A stretch of 44,074 nucleotides of DNA, from positions 1 through 44,074 of the IMG/VR virus record IMGVR_UViG_3300046535_000173; one strand, given 5' to 3'. Each line of letters begins with the position of its first letter. The stretch's first letter is position 1. Below the pieces are notes generated by a model. That model had not been told where the DNA came from and ran no database searches. It saw only the letters and a list, made by a program, of their open reading frames with translations. This document shows, in pieces, positions 1 to 5,753 of this stretch. Both the position numbers and the translations under genes were made by a program. The DNA comes from a virus.

Positions 1-254
1 ACCCCGGCGGCGATCTGTCGTTCCGGGACGGGGACCTGATCTCCGTGAGCACGAAGCGGGAAGCCGCGCACCGCAAGCTGGTGATCGTCCAGCGCCGCGG
101 CGAGGCCGTACCGACGTTCAAGCAGTACCTGATCGAGAACGACGGCTCGGTGTTGCTGCACGCACTGAACCCGAGCTGGCCTAACAAGTATCTTCCGTTC
201 GACGAGCAGTGCCACGTCGTGGGCGTCGTGACCGGACAATGGAGAGAACATTGA
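1..254 (+). CDS. S24-type phage repressor (CI-like), C-terminal part; gene continues from the right window end
   Basis: The frame is open from the first base and ends at TGA 252-254. The roughly 83 visible residues have the features of the C-terminal peptidase/dimerisation domain of LexA/CI-type repressors: an FRDGDLISV strand near the start and a TFKQYLIE strand carrying the lysine expected to act as general base in S24 self-cleavage. The matching N-terminal HTH part lies at 43714-44074. The base at 44074 plus bases 1-2 make one codon, so the two pieces are in frame. The GDSM-type segment with the catalytic serine is in neither piece. It repressed the lytic promoters, by analogy with CI. The next gene overlaps its stop (TGATG). 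Confidence 0.8.
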   Translation, partial: PGGDLSFRDGDLISVSTKREAAHRKLVIVQRRGEAVPTFKQYLIENDGSVLLHALNPSWPNKYLPFDEQCHVVGVVTGQWREH

Positions 255-397
255 TGGACTTCGTCTTCTACACTGCGCGCACGCTGCTCGACGCCGGGCT
301 CGGCTTCGGCGCCCTGTTCGCTGTTTCGGCCGCAATGGTGTACTGGCGCGAGCGCCATGTCAGGCGCGACCGCGCTTACTGGAACGGCCACACCTGA
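254..397 (+). CDS. small single-pass membrane protein downstream of the repressor
   Basis: A 47-residue protein. The ATG at 254 overlaps the repressor stop codon, which suggests translational coupling. Residues about 10-27 form a hydrophobic helix (LLDAGLGFGALFAVSAAMVY), followed by a basic tail (WRERHVRRDR), which predicts one membrane segment with a cytoplasmic C-terminus. I do not recognise a family. Because it shares the repressor transcript it may be made in lysogens; a role in immunity or exclusion is only a guess. An upstream in-frame ATG at 239 would add five residues. Confidence 0.55.
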   Translation: MDFVFYTARTLLDAGLGFGALFAVSAAMVYWRERHVRRDRAYWNGHT

Positions 398-420
398 CGT
401 AACTCCCCGGTTCTGATCGA

Positions 421-446
421 TACCCGCCTTTGCGCGGGTATTTTTT
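421..446 (+). terminator. Rho-independent terminator after the repressor operon
   Basis: The 7-bp stem TACCCGC/GCGGGTA (421-427 with 434-440) has a 6-nt loop and is followed by a run of six T (441-446). It closes the repressor transcript just before the early promoter at 469. Confidence 0.85.
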
Positions 447-468
447 CGTCTTTTATGTACGGTAACGC

Positions 469-497
469 TTGACATGGGTTCTGCGTCGCCCTACATT
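469..497 (+). promoter_or_regulatory. Strong sigma70-type early promoter
   Basis: TTGACA (469-474), a 17-bp spacer and TACATT (492-497) make a near-consensus host promoter immediately after the terminator and ahead of the rightward early genes. A TGTACGG element occurs on both sides (455-461 and 500-506), and CGCCTGACAGG follows at 520-530. Similar words recur at the promoter near 7875 and between cro and the repressor, so they may be operator sites. Confidence 0.75.
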
Positions 498-540
498 ACG
501 TGTACGGCGTTGCCAAACACGCCTGACAGGAGACACGGTC

Positions 541-684
541 ATGAGCCAGCTTGCGCAAAACCTCTTTGAGCTTCAACGCCTGAAGGGAAAAGGCGGCGGT
601 GCCTTGACCGAACACCTGTTGCGTGAAGTCGCAGCCGATCTGATCAGCGAAGGCGTTGCAGCCGACGTCGTGGCGATTGACTGA
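541..684 (+). CDS. small early protein, unknown function
   Basis: A 47-residue acidic to neutral helical protein, first gene after the early promoter. The start at 541 is chosen because AGGAGA lies 7-12 bases upstream; the longer frame from 469 would begin inside the promoter. It contains a short basic glycine stretch (RLKGKGGGA) and ends VAADVVAID. I do not recognise a family. The next short frame starts in its stop codon (TGATG). Confidence 0.6.
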   Translation: MSQLAQNLFELQRLKGKGGGALTEHLLREVAADLISEGVAADVVAID

Positions 685-755
685 TGAACGGCATCTACAC
701 GCTGGCGGCTCTGGTTGTTGTGCTGTGGGCCGCGCTTGCACCTTTCTTTAACTAG
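684..755 (+). CDS. very small membrane peptide (23 aa)
   Basis: ATG 684 overlaps the stop of the previous gene. The 23-residue product is almost entirely hydrophobic (TLAALVVVLWAALAPFF), which predicts one transmembrane helix. It is too short for most gene finders. The tight overlap and the similar small membrane peptides elsewhere in the early region support it, but there is no independent Shine-Dalgarno sequence, so translation would rely on coupling. Confidence 0.4.
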   Translation: MNGIYTLAALVVVLWAALAPFFN

Positions 756-764
756 GAGCCCTAC

Positions 765-1307
765 ATGTCGCTCGAGCAAATGCTGGCCGAAAACACGGCC
801 GCTATCAAGGAACTGACCGCCGCACTGCTCGCAGGCGGTGTCGTGAAGAACGCGCAGGCCACGGCTGAAGCGCACTCGTCGCCCGCGGTGAAAGCTGTCG
901 TCAAGGCGCAGAAGGAAGCGGACGCAAAAAAGCCGGAAGCGGCGAAGGCTGCGCCTGCGGACGATGCCCCGGCTGCGTCTGGCGAACCGTCTGCACCGAC
1001 TGGCGAGTCATCTTCGAGCGAGCCGACCGAACTGCAGCCCTGGGCGGAAAAGACGGCGGCCAAGTTCGCTGAACTGAAAGACGCTGCGCCGGATCTCGAA
1101 AACGTGCGCAAGGCTGTGCTCGGCATCAACTCGCTGATCGGCCGCGAGCAGGCGACGGCGGTGCTCGGCCGCTTCGGCGTGCAGGCTGTCACGCCCAAAG
1201 ACAACAAGAAGGGACTCGACGAGTCGCAATACGCCGAGTTCCTCGCGCTTTGCCTGGAAGTGCTGTCGGGCAAGGTCGACGCAACTGCTTCGATGGTGTC
1301 GGAATGA
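765..1307 (+). CDS. early phage protein with disordered Ala/Glu/Pro-rich middle, unknown function
   Basis: 180 residues in three parts: an N-terminal helix (about 1-30, MSLEQMLAENTAAIKEL), a low-complexity Ala/Lys/Pro/Ser linker (about 35-90), and a compact C-terminal helical part (about 105-175) with the pattern VLGRFGV...QYAEFLALCLEVL. Similar C-terminal patterns occur in small phage proteins encoded beside recombination and ssDNA-binding genes, so a helper role in DNA metabolism is possible, but I cannot name a family. GGAG lies upstream at about 754-757. The next gene starts inside its stop (ATGA). Confidence 0.75.
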   Translation: MSLEQMLAENTAAIKELTAALLAGGVVKNAQATAEAHSSPAVKAVVKAQKEADAKKPEAAKAAPADDAPAASGEPSAPTGESSSSEPTELQPWAEKTAAKFAELKDAAPDLENVRKAVLGINSLIGREQATAVLGRFGVQAVTPKDNKKGLDESQYAEFLALCLEVLSGKVDATASMVSE

Positions 1308-2614
1308 CTCCCGCCACGGAAGAACGCGCCCACGCGCTGTTCTCGCCCTCGTCGGCCTACACGTGGATTGCCTGCAAGGCGTCCACCGCCGCGCAACTCG
1401 GCCAGCCCGACGACAGCAGCGAGTTCGCTGACGACGGCACCGCGAGCCACGAACTGGCGAAGTGGTGTCTCGACAACGGTACCGACGCCGTCGCCTACAT
1501 GGGTCGTGTCATCAAGGTCGGCGAGCGCGAGTTTGAAGTCGACGACGAGCGCGCCGAGTACGTGCAGATGTATGTCGACGGTGTGCGCGAGCGCATCGAA
1601 GCGTACAGGCTCACCGGCGCCACGGTCGAAGTGCTCGTCGAGCAGCGTCTGTCGATCGAGCACATCACCGGCGAGAAGGGCGCGAAGGGCACCAGCGACT
1701 GCGTGCTGATCGCCGTGTGGCCCGATGGCCGTGCCGAGATCTGCGTAATCGACCTGAAGTACGGCCGTGGCGTTGAGGTAAGCGCGGTCGAGAACTATCA
1801 GGGAATGATCTACGCCGAAGCCGCGCGCAATGAGCACGCCGACTTCTACGACTTCACCAGCGTGCGCATCGTGATCCACCAGCCGCGCGTCAGCGAGAAG
1901 CCCAGCGAGTGGGAGATCACGCCGGCCGCTCTGCAGGAGTGGATCGCGCAGACTGCGAAGCCCGCAGCCGAGCAGGGAATGCTGTACGTCGAGTCGGTCG
2001 ACTTCGTGCCGCTGTCTATGGGCGACTTCAACCCTGGCGAGAAGCAGTGCCGCTTCTGCAAGGCGAAGGCCGTATGCCCGGCACTGGCTGCGCACGTCGA
2101 AGCTACGGTCGACGCCGACTTCGAAGTGCTCGCAGGCGCTGCCGATAAGCCCGAACGCGCTGCGGCACTGCTCGATGTCGAGATGTTGGATAACGATCGC
2201 CTCGGCACGATCTACACGTCGCTCGACCTGATCGACTCGTGGGCCAAGGCCGTGCGCGGGCGCATCGAGCACGAACTGCTGAACGGCAACGCGGTGCCCG
2301 GCGTCAAGCTCGTGCAGGGTCGTCGCGGCGCCCGTCAGTGGTCGAGCACCGAGGAAGCCGAAGCGCTGCTCAAGTCGATGCGGCTCAAGCAGGAGCAGAT
2401 GTACAACTTCAAGCTGATCAGCCCGACCCAGGCCGACAAGCTGCTCGCCAAGGAATCGCCACGCCGCTGGAAGAAGGTCGAAGCGCTGATCACCCAGCGC
2501 GACGGCTCGCCGTCGGTGGCGCCCGAGTCCGACAAACGCCCGGCGCTGGTCATTGCGCCGCCTGCTGACGACTTCGAAGTCGTGACTGCCGACGATGGGG
2601 GTGACCTGTGCTAA
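1304..2614 (+). CDS. DUF2800 family PD-(D/E)XK (Cas4-like) nuclease
   Basis: 436 residues starting at ATG 1304, which overlaps the preceding TGA. The core GTSD (Asp132) followed by VIDLKYG (Asp150, Lys152) is the PD-(D/E)XK active site, and CRFCKAKAVC (Cys249, 252, 258) resembles the Cys cluster of Cas4/RecB-type nucleases that can hold an iron-sulphur cluster. DUF2800 proteins are commonly encoded next to DUF2815 and a family A polymerase in phages, as here, so a role in phage replication or recombination as a DNA-processing nuclease is likely. The expected fourth cysteine is not obvious in this reading. Confidence 0.88.
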   Translation: MTPATEERAHALFSPSSAYTWIACKASTAAQLGQPDDSSEFADDGTASHELAKWCLDNGTDAVAYMGRVIKVGEREFEVDDERAEYVQMYVDGVRERIEAYRLTGATVEVLVEQRLSIEHITGEKGAKGTSDCVLIAVWPDGRAEICVIDLKYGRGVEVSAVENYQGMIYAEAARNEHADFYDFTSVRIVIHQPRVSEKPSEWEITPAALQEWIAQTAKPAAEQGMLYVESVDFVPLSMGDFNPGEKQCRFCKAKAVCPALAAHVEATVDADFEVLAGAADKPERAAALLDVEMLDNDRLGTIYTSLDLIDSWAKAVRGRIEHELLNGNAVPGVKLVQGRRGARQWSSTEEAEALLKSMRLKQEQMYNFKLISPTQADKLLAKESPRRWKKVEALITQRDGSPSVAPESDKRPALVIAPPADDFEVVTADDGGDLC

Positions 2615-2865
2615 CCGATCGCGAAATCGTTGCCGCGCTCGTGCACAACGGCATGCCGCAGGCACAGGCGCAGCGCCAGCTCAAGGAACGCGACAAGCAT
2701 ATCCGCGACACGGCACTGCGCAGCAAGGCACGCCGCGACCGGATCGCAATCGCGACGTTGAGCGCGCTGCTGATCAAGTCGGCGGATGCCGATGTTAAAC
2801 CCGCCGACTTTGCGCAAGGTGCTGTAGCGCAGGCCGACGCCCTTATCGCGGAGCTAGACAAATGA
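2608..2865 (+). CDS. small helical early protein, unknown function
   Basis: 85 residues from GTG 2608, overlapping the end of the DUF2800 gene; GGGGGTGA upstream can serve as ribosome binding site. The N-terminal half (LTDREIVAALVHNGMPQAQAQRQLKERD) is a predicted helical, basic segment. No family is recognised. The position between DUF2800 and DUF2815, with overlaps on both sides, suggests it belongs to the same replication operon. Confidence 0.7.
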   Translation: MLTDREIVAALVHNGMPQAQAQRQLKERDKHIRDTALRSKARRDRIAIATLSALLIKSADADVKPADFAQGAVAQADALIAELDK

Positions 2866-3050
2866 ACACGATACCCATTTTCAAGCAGCCCCATGTGCTC
2901 AGCGCGTTATTGCCGCCCGACGCGCGTTTGTCCCTCGCCCGGGCGGCGCACGAAGCGAAATACACCAAGGATGCGCTCGAGCGTGAAGTGATCGTCGAAA
3001 CCGCAATCACGCGCATCCGTCTGCAATACCCGTCTTACTTTAGGGACTGA
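2862..3050 (+). CDS. small early protein, unknown function
   Basis: 62 residues. ATG 2862 overlaps the previous stop (ATGA), and the gene ends 5 bases before the DUF2815 start. The sequence is mixed, with a helical charged C-terminal half (AAHEAKYTKDALEREVIVETAITRIRLQYPSYF). I do not recognise it. Its place in a chain of overlapping genes supports it as real. Confidence 0.65.
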   Translation: MNTIPIFKQPHVLSALLPPDARLSLARAAHEAKYTKDALEREVIVETAITRIRLQYPSYFRD

Positions 3051-3055
3051 GCATC

Positions 3056-3616
3056 ATGAAAATCAAACTGAACAATGTGCGCGCGTCGTTTGTAAAACTC
3101 TTTAAGGCCGAGGCCGTTGGTGATGGCGAAACGAAATACTTCTCGTGCTCGCTGCTGTTCGATGAAAAGCACCCGGCTAAGAAGTTGGTCGAAGACGCAA
3201 TGCGCACAGTCGCGAAAGAGAAGTGGGGACCGAAAGCAGACCAGATCCTTAAGACCCTGCTCGCCGACCCGTCAAAGATCTGCCTGAAAAACGGCGACTC
3301 GAAGGCTGAGTACGACGGCTTCGAAGGCAACTGGTTTGTGAGCGCGTCGCGCCAGGAAAAGAAGGGGCGCCCGCTCGTCATTGACCGCGACAAGTCGCCG
3401 CTCGCTGAAGGCGACGGCAAGCCGTACTCCGGCTGTTACGTCAATGCGTCCGTGGAAGTGTGGGCGCAAGACAACAAGTGGGGCAAGAAGCTGAACTGCG
3501 AACTGCTCGGCGTCCAGTTCCACTCCGACGGCGACGCCTTCAGCGGTGGCGCGACCGCCGATGCTGACGACTTCGACGAGATCGAAGCCCCGGAAACCGA
3601 AGACGACATCGCGTAA
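3056..3616 (+). CDS. DUF2815 single-stranded DNA-binding protein (T7 gp2.5-like)
   Basis: 186 residues. The start MKIKLNNVRASFVKLF, the SCSLLFDEKHPAKKLVEDAM region and the acidic C-terminal tail (ATADADDFDEIEAPETEDDIA) fit the DUF2815 family, an OB-fold ssDNA-binding group like T7 gp2.5. The acidic tail in such proteins typically contacts replication partners. It would coat ssDNA during replication with the polymerase at 5750-7867 and the nuclease at 1304-2614. It is followed by a terminator-like hairpin. Confidence 0.88.
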   Translation: MKIKLNNVRASFVKLFKAEAVGDGETKYFSCSLLFDEKHPAKKLVEDAMRTVAKEKWGPKADQILKTLLADPSKICLKNGDSKAEYDGFEGNWFVSASRQEKKGRPLVIDRDKSPLAEGDGKPYSGCYVNASVEVWAQDNKWGKKLNCELLGVQFHSDGDAFSGGATADADDFDEIEAPETEDDIA

Positions 3617-3624
3617 GCGCCACC

Positions 3625-3651
3625 CCGGCGCGGCGCGCCGGTTCTCTTTTC
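3625..3651 (+). terminator. Terminator-like hairpin after the DUF2815 gene
   Basis: The stem CCGGCGC/GCGCCGG (3625-3631 with 3635-3641) has a 3-nt loop and is followed by the T-rich stretch TTCTCTTTT. It probably attenuates rather than fully ends the early transcript, since the next gene on the same strand has no obvious promoter. Confidence 0.6.
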
Positions 3652-3672
3652 GCAATACCTGGAGCAAGCACC

Positions 3673-4545
3673 ATGTCACGCATCAAAAACAACCTGACAG
3701 GCGACGTCTTCGAAGCCCCGGCCCGTGACTTCGCGAACGAAGCCGACTTCACGATCGTCGACTCGTCGACCCCGATTACTGCCGAGCCGCCCGTCGCGGT
3801 GAGTGCTGCGGGGGAGTCCGTTACGTCTGCATCGGACCCTGCCGAACCGGCTTCATCTGGCACGACCGACACACCAACCGGTACCCCGTCTTCGGATCTG
3901 GCATCGATCCAAACCGACGCGAGCCCGGCGACGACTTCAGCATCGACAGCGGACCCCGCACCCACCGCGGACAGTACGACGGATGGCACCGTACCGTCGG
4001 ACCAAGGTGAAGCGGGAAACGTCTCCGGGAGCGCTGCGGGAACTGCGGATCGGGCGCTCTCTACAACCACCGCATCAACGGGAAGCGAATCCTCCGATGC
4101 TGCGATTGCGGCGAGTGGAACGGCATCTTCGAGTGAAGAAGCGGGAAACGTCGATGCGAGCACGTCGCCCGCTGGTGCTGCTACCGATGCCACTACGGCC
4201 GGTGACGTGGGAAACGTTGGCGTGGACGCTGCCCAGCCGGCGGCCAGCGGTCCCGCTGTGCTATCCGGTACCACTGCGGATGTTGCTGCGGCTGACCCCG
4301 TCACGCTGAACCCGATCACGCCGCCCGTTACCGATTCGGTGACCGGTAACCCGACTGGCGGCCCGACGCCGGGCAACGGCGCCACGCTCGATGCGCGCGG
4401 CAAGCACATCGTGGCCGACCAGCTCGAAAGCGACATGCTGTTCGCAATCGCGCAGATCATCACGCCGACGGACAGTATCAAGCACGCGGCCGATGCGTTC
4501 TTCGATCAGGTGCGTTCGCAGATCGACGTCGAAGCCGCAAGCTGA
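3673..4545 (+). CDS. low-complexity Ala/Ser/Thr/Gly-rich phage protein, unknown function
   Basis: 290 residues from ATG 3673, with GGAG at 3660-3663. A short ordered N-terminus (MSRIKNNLTGDVFEAPARDF) and a helical C-terminal part (about 230-290, KHIVADQLESDMLFAIAQII) bracket roughly 190 residues made almost only of Ala, Ser, Thr, Gly, Asp, Pro and Val, with loose repeats of AGNV. The linker is acidic and predicted to be disordered. No signal peptide. I do not recognise a family. It directly precedes the structured RNA block. The GC-rich repetitive DNA also yields long antisense frames, which are artefacts. Confidence 0.75.
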   Translation: MSRIKNNLTGDVFEAPARDFANEADFTIVDSSTPITAEPPVAVSAAGESVTSASDPAEPASSGTTDTPTGTPSSDLASIQTDASPATTSASTADPAPTADSTTDGTVPSDQGEAGNVSGSAAGTADRALSTTTASTGSESSDAAIAASGTASSSEEAGNVDASTSPAGAATDATTAGDVGNVGVDAAQPAASGPAVLSGTTADVAAADPVTLNPITPPVTDSVTGNPTGGPTPGNGATLDARGKHIVADQLESDMLFAIAQIITPTDSIKHAADAFFDQVRSQIDVEAAS

Positions 4546-4550
4546 AGCAA

Positions 4551-4614
4551 GGGACCGGGAACGCGGCGGCCGGCGCCGCAGAGTACACCCGGCCCGGTCC
4601 CGCCTTCGGGCGGG
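4551..4614 (+). ncRNA. GC-rich hairpin module upstream of the tRNA-like RNA
   Basis: GGGACCGGG (4551-4559) pairs perfectly with CCCGGTCCC (4593-4601), enclosing GCGGC/GCCGC (4563-4567 with 4575-4579). Overlapping its last three bases is a second hairpin CCCGCC-TTCG-GGCGGG (4599-4614) with a stable UUCG loop. The two 3' options compete. No T-run follows, so this is not a standard terminator. It sits in a 338-nt stretch without a gene and is probably the 5' part of a structured transcript. Confidence 0.55.
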
Positions 4615-4620
4615 GCTCTC

Positions 4621-4705
4621 AGATGTGCCTGTACCTCAGTCGGAAGAGAGCATCGGGAGCAATCCCGTTAAGCGGTCGCGGGTTCGAGTCCCGCCAGGCA
4701 CATCT
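4621..4705 (+). tRNA. tRNA-like RNA with extended acceptor stem and no readable anticodon
   Basis: The acceptor-type stem GTGCCTG/CAGGCAC (4625-4631 with 4695-4701) pairs perfectly and extends outward by four more pairs to 11 bp (4621-4631 with 4695-4705). The T arm is canonical: GCGGG-TTCGAGT-CCCGC (4678-4694). The D arm is plausible, CCTC...GAGC with loop AGTCGGAAGA and one mismatch (4634-4651). The anticodon arm is abnormal: 4654-4667 folds as CGGGA-GCAA-TCCCG or CGGG-AGCAAT-CCCG, with no 7-nt loop and no T at position 33. CCA is not encoded. It is either a degenerate tRNA or a tRNA mimic. Part of a larger structured region. Confidence 0.55.
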
Positions 4706-4712
4706 AAGAGTG

Positions 4713-4857
4713 GGGCGCACGTCTCCAAGTCACGCCCGGCAGCGTGGCACAAAGCTCTGGCTCGCTAACCTGCGTCGCCCGCGGAGAGTCTTCACGGCGC
4801 TGGGGTGCGCAAAGGCGGTGCGCTTAATTCATTAGTGCCAAAGCCAGAGCATGCCGG
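4713..4857 (+). ncRNA. putative structured RNA with pseudoknot, downstream of the tRNA-like element
   Basis: Three perfect complementary pairs interlock. CCGGCA (4736-4741) pairs with TGCCGG (4852-4857) and encloses the rest. TGGCAC (4745-4750) pairs with GTGCCA (4835-4840). GCTCTGGCT (4754-4762) pairs with AGCCAGAGC (4842-4850). The last two cross each other, giving a pseudoknot closed by a third helix. A smaller hairpin GGGCG/CGCCC (4713-4717 with 4733-4737) competes with the first helix. No convincing protein is encoded here. Function unknown; it may act as an ncRNA or as the leader of the membrane-protein gene at 4884. Confidence 0.5.
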
Positions 4858-4883
4858 TTTAGTTGTCCTAACAGGAGATCACC

Positions 4884-5039
4884 ATGTTGTGTTACTGGCT
4901 TGCACTTATCATCATCGCGCCGATCAGCGGGTGCCTGCTGTTCGTGTTCCTCGCCGATAACCCGACCCCGCTTACCGCTGCGGCCGGCGCAATCGTCGGC
5001 ATGGTGGCTTCGCTTGCGGCAGTGTTCGCGCTGAACTGA
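4884..5039 (+). CDS. small two-helix membrane protein
   Basis: 51 residues from ATG 4884, with AGGAG at 4873-4877. Two hydrophobic segments (about 3-23, LALIIIAPISGCLLFVFL, and about 31-50, AAGAIVGMVASLAAVFAL) separated by ADNPTP predict a helical hairpin in the inner membrane. No family recognised. The gene begins 27 bases after the pseudoknot region, so its translation could be influenced by that RNA. Confidence 0.6.
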   Translation: MLCYWLALIIIAPISGCLLFVFLADNPTPLTAAAGAIVGMVASLAAVFALN

Positions 5040-5052
5040 TCTGGAGTTTCAA

Positions 5053-5265
5053 ATGACCTATCGAGTACACCGTAAAAACGAAGCCGATCCGATTGTTGAT
5101 CTCAAATCTTTCGCGGCGGCGGCGAAGTGGTGCGTCGAGCACGCGCCCCGCGTCGGTGGTGACGAGTTCGTGATCGTTCGGTATGAGAAGCGCGGTCGCA
5201 ACGTGACAACAGAAGTTGAGGCGGCGTTCGAAGTTGAGCGCGAGACTGTGGACGACTTACTGTGA
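5053..5265 (+). CDS. small early protein, unknown function
   Basis: 70 residues from ATG 5053, with a GGAG upstream at 5042-5045. The protein looks compact and soluble, alternating strands and helices (MTYRVHRKNEADPIVDLKSF; FVIVRYEKRGRNVTTEVEAAF). No catalytic motif or family is recognised. The HNH gene starts in its stop codon (TGATG), so the two are co-translated. Confidence 0.65.
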   Translation: MTYRVHRKNEADPIVDLKSFAAAAKWCVEHAPRVGGDEFVIVRYEKRGRNVTTEVEAAFEVERETVDDLL

Positions 5266-5753
5266 TGGAAGCGTGGCGCGACATATCCGGCTTCGAAGGC
5301 CGGTATCAGGTGAGTGACCAAGGCCGTGTCCGTAATATGCGCAACGGCTACATCAAAAAGCCGTCGCCCGACAAAGACGGTTACCTGTGCCTCACGCTCT
5401 ACATTGGCCGCACACCGTATAGCCGAAAGGTACACCGTCTGGTGGCGCAAGCCTTCATACCGAATCCCGCCGATCTGCCCGAAGTGAACCACGAAGACGG
5501 CGTGAAGCGGCACAACCACGTCGGCAACCTGGAGTGGTCGACACGCAAGTCGAATAGCGAGCACGCCGCTCGAAACAAGCTCATGGCGAGCGGCGACCGC
5601 CACGGCATTGCCAAGTTGCGCGCTGCGGATATCCCCGCGATCCGCTGCGCGCTGGACGAGAACGAACCGATGCGCGCCATCGCTGCGCGCTACGGCGTTT
5701 CACCGTCGACGATCTTCGACATCGCGCACGCTAGAACCTGGGTAACAGCATGA
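5265..5753 (+). CDS. HNH homing-type endonuclease (NUMOD4-HNH) with C-terminal HTH
   Basis: 162 residues from ATG 5265. The NUMOD4-like start EAWRDISGFEGRYQVSDQGRVRN is followed by the HNH core: KVHRLVAQAF, then VNHEDGVKRHNHVGNLEWST, with the paired His/Asn residues that bind the metal. The C-terminal part (about 110-160, AAIAARYGVSPSTIFDIAHARTW) is a helix-turn-helix that would give site preference. Such free-standing enzymes are often parked beside phage DNA polymerase genes, as here. It may be a mobile endonuclease or one recruited for phage DNA processing. It overlaps the polymerase start (ATGA). Confidence 0.85.
   Translation: MEAWRDISGFEGRYQVSDQGRVRNMRNGYIKKPSPDKDGYLCLTLYIGRTPYSRKVHRLVAQAFIPNPADLPEVNHEDGVKRHNHVGNLEWSTRKSNSEHAARNKLMASGDRHGIAKLRAADIPAIRCALDENEPMRAIAARYGVSPSTIFDIAHARTWVTA

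Noticed and set aside
761-2665. 634-residue open frame on the minus strand
   Set aside because: It lies fully antisense to the DUF2800 operon, is Arg/His/Val-rich as expected from GC-rich antisense codons, and has no ribosome site or recognisable domain.
3540-4481. 313-residue minus-strand frame opposite the low-complexity gene
   Set aside because: Repetitive GC-rich DNA gives stop-free antisense frames; the plus frame has a Shine-Dalgarno and fits the operon.
4391-4835. Frames of 125 and 70 residues over the tRNA-like region
   Set aside because: They cross the tRNA-like stems, and the peptide GRGFESRQAH is the typical false translation of a T arm.
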